Assembly (NCBI GenBank): GCA_003543245.1
Contig: DPJB01000018.1
Location: 6,735 to 11,774, forward strand
Reading direction: 5' to 3'
DNA from: Moraxellaceae bacterium
GTDB lineage: Bacteria > Pseudomonadota > Gammaproteobacteria > Pseudomonadales > Moraxellaceae
Length of the DNA stretch: 5,040 nt
The notes under the pieces are model-generated. The model searched no databases. It saw only the letters and a list, made by a program, of their open reading frames with translations, and was not told the DNA's origin. The position numbers and the translations under genes are program-made. Positions 1 through 5,040 of this stretch are shown one piece after another (the first letter of the stretch is position 1; each line of letters starts with the position of its first letter).

Positions 1-1434
1 AAAACCGGCGACCGCGTCGGCTCGCTGGCGTGGAATACCTACCGTCACCTCGAGCTGTATTTCGGGGTATCCGGCATGGGTGCCGTGCTGCACACCATCA
101 ACCCGCGCCTGTTCCCGGAACAGGTGATCTGGATTGCCAATCACGCCGAAGACCGCTTCCTGTTTGTCGACCTCACCTTCCTGCCGCTGGTGGATGCCGT
201 CCGCAGCCAGCTCACCAGCGTGGAAAAAGTCATCGTGCTGGCCGACAAGGCCGCCATGCCGGCCGGACGCGATGACCTGGTCTGCTATGAAGACCTGCTG
301 GCGCCGGAAGCCGGCAGCTTTGCCTGGCCTGCGCTGGACGAGCGCACCGCCGCCTCCATGTGCTACACCTCCGGTACCACCGGCCACCCCAAGGGCGTGC
401 TGTATACGCACCGCTCCACCGTGCTGCATGCACTGGGCACCCTGCACAGTGGCGCCCTCGACATTGGCCGTGACAGCGTCATCCTGCCGGTCGTCCCGAT
501 GTTTCATGTGAATGCCTGGGGCACGCCGTACAGCGCCGCCATGTCCGGCGCCAAGCTGGTCCTGCCCGGTGCCGGCATGGATGGCAAGAACCTGCACGAG
601 CTGATTGATGGTGAACAGGCCACGCTGCTGCTCGGTGTGCCCACCGTCTGGCTGGGCCTGCTCAACTACCTCGACAGCATCAGCGCCAAAATGGACAGCG
701 TGCAGCACGTGGTGGTCGGCGGCTCTGCCGCCCCGCTCGCCATGATCCGTGCCTTCGACGAAAAGCACGATGCCTTCCTGATCCATGCCTGGGGCATGAC
801 CGAAATGAGCCCGCTCGGCACCGTCAATGGTCCGACGCGCGAACTGCTGGCACTGCCGAAGGAAGAGCGCTACAAGCGCCAGCTCAAGCAGGGCCGCCCG
901 GTGTACGGGGTGGAACTGAAAATCATTGATGACGACGGCAAGGAACTGCCGCGTGATGGCAAGGCCTATGGCCGCCTGCTGGTGCGCGGCCCCTGGATCA
1001 CCAGCGGCTATTACAGGAACGACGACCGCTCGGCGTTTGTCGACGGCTGGTTTGATACCGGTGATGTCGCCACACTGGACGAGATCAACACCATGCAGAT
1101 CGTTGACCGCCGCAAGGATGTGATCAAGTCAGGCGGCGAATGGATCAGCTCGATCGATCTTGAAAACATCGCCGTGGGGCATCCTGCCGTGAAGGAAGCC
1201 TGCGTGATCGGGGTTCCACATCCGAAGTGGGATGAACGTCCGTTGCTGCTGATCGTGCTGAAGGAAGGCGCATCCGCCACCAAGGAAGACGTGCTTGCCT
1301 ATGTCGGCCAGCACATCGCCAAGTTCTGGACGCCGGATGACGTGATCTTTGTGGCCGACCTGCCGCACACCGCCACCGGTAAGCTGCACAAGGTGCCACT
1401 GCGCGAGCAGTATGCGAATCACCTGATGGGCTAA
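1..1434 (+). CDS. AlkK-like fatty-acyl-CoA synthetase (AMP-binding), 5' end cut off by the window
   Basis: This is an ATP-dependent acyl-CoA ligase: it activates a fatty acid to acyl-adenylate and transfers it to CoA, feeding beta-oxidation or lipid synthesis. The frame is open from base 1, giving 477 residues and a TAA stop; the ATG at 76 is internal, because the 25 codons before it already read as family sequence. Motifs, counted from the first visible residue: P-loop YTSGTTGHPKG (about 122-132), WGMTE (264-268), GWFDTGD (349-355), hinge region DRRKDVIKSGGEWIS (369-383) and the C-terminal ATGK with the likely catalytic Lys near 461. Stretches such as HTINPRLF, PVVPMFHVNAWGTPYSAAM and KWDERPLL match, from memory, medium-chain ligase AlkK of Pseudomonas (about 546 residues), so some 60-70 N-terminal residues are missing. 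Chain-length preference cannot be read from sequence; medium- or long-chain fatty acid is the best guess. It converges on the pst operon and is functionally unrelated to it. Confidence 0.93.
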   Translation, partial: KTGDRVGSLAWNTYRHLELYFGVSGMGAVLHTINPRLFPEQVIWIANHAEDRFLFVDLTFLPLVDAVRSQLTSVEKVIVLADKAAMPAGRDDLVCYEDLLAPEAGSFAWPALDERTAASMCYTSGTTGHPKGVLYTHRSTVLHALGTLHSGALDIGRDSVILPVVPMFHVNAWGTPYSAAMSGAKLVLPGAGMDGKNLHELIDGEQATLLLGVPTVWLGLLNYLDSISAKMDSVQHVVVGGSAAPLAMIRAFDEKHDAFLIHAWGMTEMSPLGTVNGPTRELLALPKEERYKRQLKQGRPVYGVELKIIDDDGKELPRDGKAYGRLLVRGPWITSGYYRNDDRSAFVDGWFDTGDVATLDEINTMQIVDRRKDVIKSGGEWISSIDLENIAVGHPAVKEACVIGVPHPKWDERPLLLIVLKEGASATKEDVLAYVGQHIAKFWTPDDVIFVADLPHTATGKLHKVPLREQYANHLMG

Positions 1435-1447
1435 GCCTGTCAGATGG

Positions 1448-1483
1448 CAATAAAAAACCGCGCAGATGCGCGGTTTTTTATTG
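1448..1483. terminator. Bidirectional rho-independent terminator between convergent genes
   Basis: A perfect inverted repeat has 16-bp arms at 1448-1463 and 1468-1483 and the four-base loop AGAT. The core is GC-rich (CCGCGC/GCGCGG). It is flanked by a run of six A on the left and six T on the right, so the RNA from either strand ends in a GC hairpin followed by U residues. It begins 13 bases after the acyl-CoA synthetase stop and 20 bases beyond the phoU stop, which places it to end both the plus-strand gene and the minus-strand pst operon. The inference of termination rests on structure and position only. Confidence 0.93.
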
Positions 1484-1503
1484 GGCGCTCGCGGCCGGGA
1501 ACA

Positions 1504-2226
1504 TCAATTGTCCTGCTGCAGCTTGCGCTCGATTTCCTCATAGCTGGTGTGGCGCACATCAGATCCCTTGACCAGAAAGATCAGCTGCTCGGAGATGTTG
1601 CGGGCGTGATCGCCGATACGTTCGAGTGAACGCAGCACCCACATCACATTCAGCACGCGCGAAATGGAGCGCGGATCTTCCATCATGTAGGTCATCAGTG
1701 CACGCAGGGAGGTCTTGTATTCCGTATCAATGGCACTGTCATCCTGCATCACGCGAAACGCCAGATCGGCGTCAAACCGCGCAAAGGCATCCAGTGCATC
1801 ATGCACCATGGCACGCACCTGGTTACCGATGTGGCGCGACTCGACATAACCGCGTGGCGATTCGCCCTCCTCGGCCAGTGCCAGCGCATAACGCGCCACC
1901 TTGGCCGCCTCGTCGCCAATGCGCTCAAGATCGGTAATGGACTTGCCGATGGCGATGATGAAACGAAGATCAGAAGCAGCAGGCTGCCGGCGTGCCAGAA
2001 TGCGCACCAGCTCTTCGTCAATCTGGCGTTCCATCTGGTTGATCTGCTTGTCCGCCGCCTGCACTTTTTCTGCCAGGCGAGAATCGGCCTCCAGCAATGA
2101 CGTGATGGCATCCACCACCTGCTTTTCCACCATGCCACCCATGGCCAGGAAGTTGCTGCGTATGTCTTCCAGCTCGGTATTGAACTGTGCCGAAATGTGC
2201 TGGGTATAATCGTCTTTCTTGACCAT
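1504..2226 (-). CDS. phoU: PhoU, phosphate transport/signalling regulator
   Basis: PhoU is a cytoplasmic regulator that, in E. coli, links the Pst transporter to the PhoR/PhoB two-component system and keeps the Pho regulon off when phosphate is plentiful. The product is 240 residues, close to the 241 of E. coli. It is a tandem of two helical-bundle repeats, each carrying the metal-binding-type motif: DLERIGDEAAKVAR (about 99-112) and SLERIGDHARNISEQ (about 200-214). The N-terminus (HISAQFNTELEDIRSNFLAMGGMVE) resembles E. coli PhoU. The ATG at 2226 was chosen because a strong GAAGGAG lies eight bases upstream and because the family match starts there. An in-frame ATG at 2268 would add 14 residues (MVLKKILAGEGAGN) but has no ribosome site and no family support. 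The gene is the last of the operon, 97 bases after pstB, and runs into the shared terminator. Confidence 0.96.
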   Translation of the reverse strand: MVKKDDYTQHISAQFNTELEDIRSNFLAMGGMVEKQVVDAITSLLEADSRLAEKVQAADKQINQMERQIDEELVRILARRQPAASDLRFIIAIGKSITDLERIGDEAAKVARYALALAEEGESPRGYVESRHIGNQVRAMVHDALDAFARFDADLAFRVMQDDSAIDTEYKTSLRALMTYMMEDPRSISRVLNVMWVLRSLERIGDHARNISEQLIFLVKGSDVRHTSYEEIERKLQQDN

Positions 2227-2234
2227 GTTGCCGG

Positions 2235-2241
2235 CTCCTTC
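2235..2241 (-). promoter_or_regulatory. phoU ribosome binding site
   Basis: The minus strand reads GAAGGAG here, with eight bases to the ATG at 2226. It is a near-consensus Shine-Dalgarno site and decides the start against the in-frame ATG at 2268, which has no such site. Confidence 0.85.
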
Positions 2242-2278
2242 GCCTGCCAGAATCTTTTTCAAAACCAATCAAACAAAC

Positions 2279-2336
2279 CCGTAGCGGAAGAGAACGCCGC
2301 CCGGTGGCATCCGGGTTAATAACTCAACCGTAGCGG
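2279..2336. repeat. Two direct copies of CCGTAGCGG flanking a small GC hairpin, pstB-phoU junction
   Basis: The nine-base word CCGTAGCGG occurs at 2279-2287 and again at 2328-2336, 49 bases apart. The right copy overlaps the pstB 3' end, where it encodes the conserved C-terminal Arg-Tyr-Gly. Between the copies is a five-pair hairpin, CCCGG (2300-2304) and CCGGG (2311-2315), with a six-base loop. There is no T tract after it, so it does not look like a terminator; it might affect mRNA stability between pstB and phoU. Chance, or duplication of the pstB end, are both possible. Confidence 0.35.
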
Positions 2337-3211
2337 CCGGTAATGTAATCTTCCGTCTGCTTGTTGCCAGGATTCGTGAACAGGGTATCGGTGTCGCCAT
2401 ACTCGATCAGCTTGCCCAGATACATGAATGCCGTGTAGTCGGACACGCGTGCCGCCTGCTGCATGTTGTGCGTCACGATCACGATGGTGAAGCGCTCCTT
2501 CAGCTCATGAATCAGCTCTTCAATCTTGAGCGTGGAAATCGGGTCCAGCGCAGAGCAGGGCTCGTCGAGCAACAGCACTTCCGGCTGCACCGCAATGGCA
2601 CGCGCAATGCACAAACGCTGTTGCTGGCCACCCGAGAGGCCCAGCGCAGAATCATGCAGGCGGTCCTTGGCTTCATTCCACAGCGCCGCGCCCTTCAGCG
2701 ATGCCTCAACCACGTCATCCAGCACGCGCTTGTTGTTCACGCCCTGCAGACGCAAGCCATAAGCCACGTTTTCATAAATCGATTTCGGGAACGGGTTCGG
2801 CTTCTGGAACACCATGCCGACACGGCGACGCAGATTGGTAATGTCCACGCTCCGGTCGAAGATGTTCTTGCCGTCCAGTTCGATCTCGCCTTCCACACGG
2901 CAACCATCAATCAGGTCGTTCATGCGGTTGAAGGTACGCAGCAGGGTCGACTTGCCGCAACCGGACGGGCCGATGAATGCCGTCGCACGGTTGCGCGGGA
3001 TCTTCATGTTGATGTCAAACAGCGCCTGCTTTTCGCTGTAGAACAGCTGCAGGTTTTTTGCCTCCAGACAGACCGGCTCTTCATCGAGCTTGTGATGACG
3101 GTCTGCCCGACCCAGCGTGCTCATGTTCACGCCGTGGGAGTGGTGTTCTTCTGCCACCGCAGTGGTCTTTCCTGATTCGTTCACGGCTGTAGTTTCCATG
3201 TCGAAGCTCAT
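2324..3211 (-). CDS. pstB: PstB, phosphate ABC transporter ATP-binding protein
   Basis: PstB is the cytoplasmic ATPase that powers high-affinity phosphate import through PstC/PstA. With the ATG at 3211 it has 295 residues. All ABC motifs are present in order: Walker A GPSGCGKST (81-89), Q-loop VFQKPNPFP (Gln136), signature LSGGQQQRL (192-200), Walker B VLLLDEP (212-218), D-loop SALD (220-223) and H-loop His248 in VTHNMQQAAR. The ending KQTEDYITGRYG is typical of PstB. The ABC fold begins near residue 48, so the protein carries about 45 extra N-terminal residues compared with E. coli PstB (257 residues); this tail contains HHSHG and a second HH. The start is not certain: only a weak GAG lies eight bases before the ATG. 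A TTG at 3253 is in frame and would add 14 residues but has no ribosome site, and an internal ATG at 3124 would remove 29. It follows pstA by 52 bases. Confidence 0.97.
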   Translation of the reverse strand: MSFDMETTAVNESGKTTAVAEEHHSHGVNMSTLGRADRHHKLDEEPVCLEAKNLQLFYSEKQALFDINMKIPRNRATAFIGPSGCGKSTLLRTFNRMNDLIDGCRVEGEIELDGKNIFDRSVDITNLRRRVGMVFQKPNPFPKSIYENVAYGLRLQGVNNKRVLDDVVEASLKGAALWNEAKDRLHDSALGLSGGQQQRLCIARAIAVQPEVLLLDEPCSALDPISTLKIEELIHELKERFTIVIVTHNMQQAARVSDYTAFMYLGKLIEYGDTDTLFTNPGNKQTEDYITGRYG

Positions 3212-3263
3212 AGTAATGTCTCGATTCTGTTCGGCTTCCTGACGTCTGTCCAATCGACAGGCA

Positions 3264-4922
3264 TCAGGACTCCAGTGACTTGTACTTTTCGCGCAGGCGA
3301 TTGCGCAGGCCTACCGCTGAAAGGTTCAGGGCCGCCACCACCAGGACCAGCAGGAAGGCCGTGGCATAAACCAGCGGACGTGCTGCCTCGACGTTGGGGC
3401 TCTGAAAGCCGACGTCATAGATATGAAAGCCCAGGTGCATGAACTTGCGCTCCAGATGCAGGAACGGCGCATTCAGGTCGAGCGGCAGGTTGGGCGCCAG
3501 CTTTACCACGCCCACCAGCATCAGCGGCGCCACTTCACCCGCGGCACGGGCAATCGCCAGAATCACACCGGTCATGATGGACGGCGTTGCCATCGGCAAC
3601 ACCACGCGCCACAAGGTTTCGGCCTTGGTGGCGCCCAGCGCCAGCGAGCCTTCCTTGAGTGCGCGCGGAATGCGGGCCAGGCCCTCTTCCGTGGCCACAA
3701 TCACCACCGGCAACGTCAGCAGCGCCAGCGTAATGGAGGCCCACAGCAGGCCGGGCGTACCGAACACCGGCGAGGGTGCCGCTTCCGGATAAAGTGCCCG
3801 GTCCATGGCACCACCGACAAAATACACAAAGAAGCCCAGACCGAAGACGCCATACACAATCGATGGCACGCCGGCCAGATTGTTCACGGCAATGCGCACG
3901 ATCTGCGTGACCAGCCCCTGATTGGCATACTCGCGCAGGTAGATGGCGGCGATCACACCCAGCGGCGTCACCAGCACGGTCATCATCAGCACCATGAGCA
4001 CGGTGCCGAAAATGGCCGGGAACACACCGCCTTCCGTATTTGCTTCACGCGGGTCGCCGGAGAGAAACATCCAGACATTATGGAAATAGGTGCCCAGCTT
4101 GCTGATGACACCCATGTCGTTGGGCTTGTTGGCCGCCACAATCTTGTCGAGCGTGATTTCTTTTTCAGTGCCGTCAGCCGCCACAAATACAGCCGAGTCG
4201 CGTGCCGCATCGGTCACCAGCGCTTCCAGCTTGAGACGAACACCTTCATATTCTTTTTCATGCACGGCCTTGGCCGATGCAATACGCGCCGTATCTGCCT
4301 CGGTCAGCGCATGACGCAGCACCAGGCGGCGCTCTTCAAGGCGCAGCTCGTCCAGTGCGTAATTGATACGGCCGACATCACCTTTCTCCAGTTCGGCGGC
4401 CTGTTCGCGCAGCTCACCGGCACGATCAATACGATCCTGCAAGGCATCCCATGCCTTGTCACCTGTCGCCACCACTTCACCGGACTGGCGGACTTCCTTC
4501 AGGCGCCCAAAAAAGCTGCCCCATTCATAGCGCTCCAGTGCCACGATATCGGCCGGATACCGGATGTCCGCCAGACGATCGGCAAACACCCACTTGAAGT
4601 CAGCGCCGCCCAGGTCGCGGTTACCCACCTTGAGCGAGTAACGCGTCACGGTCTGTACCGCAGCCGGTATCTCGACACCGGACTCGCGCAGACGCGCCGC
4701 CGTATCGATTTTTTCATCATAAAGCTCGGCAATCAGGATCTTCTTGCTGCCGTCCATTTCCGTATAGCTGGCCTGCATCACGTCTGCCGGCCAGAAATGA
4801 CCCAGACCACGCACGGCAATCAAGCCCAGAATGCCGACCACCATGATCAGGGATATCGTGACCGTCCCGGCATTCAACCAGACCCACGCATCACCGGACT
4901 TGAAGTATTCGCGCAATTTCAT
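3264..4922 (-). CDS. pstA: PstA, phosphate ABC transporter permease, long form with periplasmic insert
   Basis: PstA is one of the two inner-membrane permease subunits that form the phosphate channel with PstC. The product has 552 residues, far longer than the roughly 300 of E. coli PstA. The first membrane segment spans about 18-40. It is followed by some 250 mostly hydrophilic residues, expected to lie in the periplasm, including a charged heptad-like stretch (about 155-235) likely to form a coiled coil. This corresponds to the N-terminal region Pfam calls DUF3333 in proteobacterial PstA. The usual permease core follows, with segments near 303-329, 343-370, 391-411, 450-474 and 514-536. The EAA-type loop that docks on PstB is at about 424-443 (EGSLALGATKAETLWRVVLP). 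The conserved ARAAGE (458-463) matches the ARIAGE region of E. coli PstA. The ATG has GGAG nine bases upstream and starts 22 bases after the pstC stop. No frameshift is seen. Confidence 0.96.
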   Translation of the reverse strand: MKLREYFKSGDAWVWLNAGTVTISLIMVVGILGLIAVRGLGHFWPADVMQASYTEMDGSKKILIAELYDEKIDTAARLRESGVEIPAAVQTVTRYSLKVGNRDLGGADFKWVFADRLADIRYPADIVALERYEWGSFFGRLKEVRQSGEVVATGDKAWDALQDRIDRAGELREQAAELEKGDVGRINYALDELRLEERRLVLRHALTEADTARIASAKAVHEKEYEGVRLKLEALVTDAARDSAVFVAADGTEKEITLDKIVAANKPNDMGVISKLGTYFHNVWMFLSGDPREANTEGGVFPAIFGTVLMVLMMTVLVTPLGVIAAIYLREYANQGLVTQIVRIAVNNLAGVPSIVYGVFGLGFFVYFVGGAMDRALYPEAAPSPVFGTPGLLWASITLALLTLPVVIVATEEGLARIPRALKEGSLALGATKAETLWRVVLPMATPSIMTGVILAIARAAGEVAPLMLVGVVKLAPNLPLDLNAPFLHLERKFMHLGFHIYDVGFQSPNVEAARPLVYATAFLLVLVVAALNLSAVGLRNRLREKYKSLES

Positions 4923-4931
4923 CAGTCAGTT

Positions 4932-4935
4932 CTCC
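4932..4935 (-). promoter_or_regulatory. pstA ribosome binding site
   Basis: GGAG within CGGAGA on the minus strand lies nine bases before the pstA ATG, inside the 22-base gap after pstC. It supports the chosen start and tight co-transcription with pstC. Confidence 0.75.
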
Positions 4936-4944
4936 GTGATCTGC

Positions 4945-5040
4945 TCAGAGCGAGCCGTATTTCTTGCGCAAGCGATTGCGCACGACTTCAGCAGCAGTAT
5001 TGAGGACAAAGGTCAGCACGAACAGCACCAGCGCCGACAG
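4945..5040 (-). CDS. pstC: PstC, phosphate ABC transporter permease, C-terminal end only
   Basis: Only the last 31 codons and a TGA stop are in the window; the rest lies beyond the right edge. The peptide begins with a hydrophobic stretch (LSALVLFVLTFVLN), the end of the last membrane segment, followed by a basic cytoplasmic tail AAEVVRNRLRKKYGSL. The tail resembles that of PstA (LRNRLREKYKSLES), as expected of the paired permeases. Identity as PstC rests on this tail and on its position 22 bases before pstA, in the usual pstC-pstA-pstB-phoU order. Its full length, and whether it is the long PstC form that often accompanies long PstA, cannot be seen. Confidence 0.88.
   Translation of the reverse strand: MSALVLFVLTFVLNTAAEVVRNRLRKKYGSL

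Noticed and set aside
76..1434. Treating the acyl-CoA synthetase as a complete gene starting at the ATG at 76
   Set aside because: The same frame is open back to base 1 and those codons (for example WNTYRHLELYFGVSG) match the AlkK-type family, so the gene begins before the window.
2227..2268. Upstream in-frame ATG that would lengthen PhoU by 14 residues
   Set aside because: It has no Shine-Dalgarno site and no family similarity in the added residues, while the ATG at 2226 has a strong GAAGGAG at good spacing.
2468..3175. A 235-codon open frame on the plus strand, antisense to pstB
   Set aside because: It overlaps the PstB ATPase core almost entirely and its composition is that of a reverse-strand shadow; no domain is recognisable.
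3212..3253. TTG start for PstB, 10 bases after the pstA stop
   Set aside because: No ribosome site precedes it and the added residues (MDRRQEAEQNRDIT) do not resemble the family. The ATG at 3211 is preferred, though its own site is weak.
4965..4982. Inverted repeat TGCGCAA-GCGA-TTGCGCA at the pstC 3' end
   Set aside because: It lies inside codons for the conserved Arg/Leu-rich tail (RNRLRK); a similar GCGATTGCGCA word encodes the same motif at the pstA 3' end, so protein coding explains it. It has no T tract and sits mid-operon.
3423..5003. A 526-codon open frame on the plus strand, antisense to pstA
   Set aside because: It lies opposite a clear PstA. Its product is full of His, Gln and Arg with no recognisable domain, as expected when GC-rich codons are read on the opposite strand.
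1..5040. CRISPR arrays, tRNA or rRNA genes, insertion sequences, phage or defence genes
   Set aside because: No spaced repeats, RNA-gene signatures, transposase-like frames or terminal inverted repeats were seen; the window is filled by five standard genes and one terminator.

Overview
The window is ordinary housekeeping chromosome from a GC-rich proteobacterium, most likely a gammaproteobacterium of the Pseudomonas/Marinobacter/Alcanivorax type. That placement is inferred from the GC-rich coding style, an AlkK-like acyl-CoA synthetase, and a Pst permease with a long periplasmic insert. I did not identify a species and see no sign of mobile DNA or recent transfer.

Layout: positions 1-1434 (+) hold the 3' part of an AMP-forming fatty-acyl-CoA synthetase whose start lies before the window. 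Positions 1448-1483 hold a perfect 16-bp hairpin with A and T tracts that can end transcription in both directions between two convergent units. From 1504 to the right edge everything is on the minus strand and is the downstream part of a phosphate-specific transport operon, read right to left: the last 31 codons of pstC (4945-5040), pstA (3264-4922), pstB (2324-3211) and phoU (1504-2226). The pstC start, any pstS and the operon promoter with its expected Pho boxes lie beyond the right edge.

How the genes work together: PstC and PstA form the inner-membrane channel for phosphate. PstB is the ATPase that drives it. PhoU is the cytoplasmic protein that, in characterised systems, links transporter state to the PhoR/PhoB sensor pair and restrains Pi uptake. 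The fatty-acyl-CoA synthetase is an unrelated neighbour that only shares the terminator.

The points most worth a second look are the long N-terminal/periplasmic region of PstA (about 552 residues against about 300 in E. coli) and the histidine-containing N-terminal tail of PstB. I found no previously undescribed system. There is no gene-free stretch over 300 bases; the longest gap is 97 bases, between pstB and phoU.
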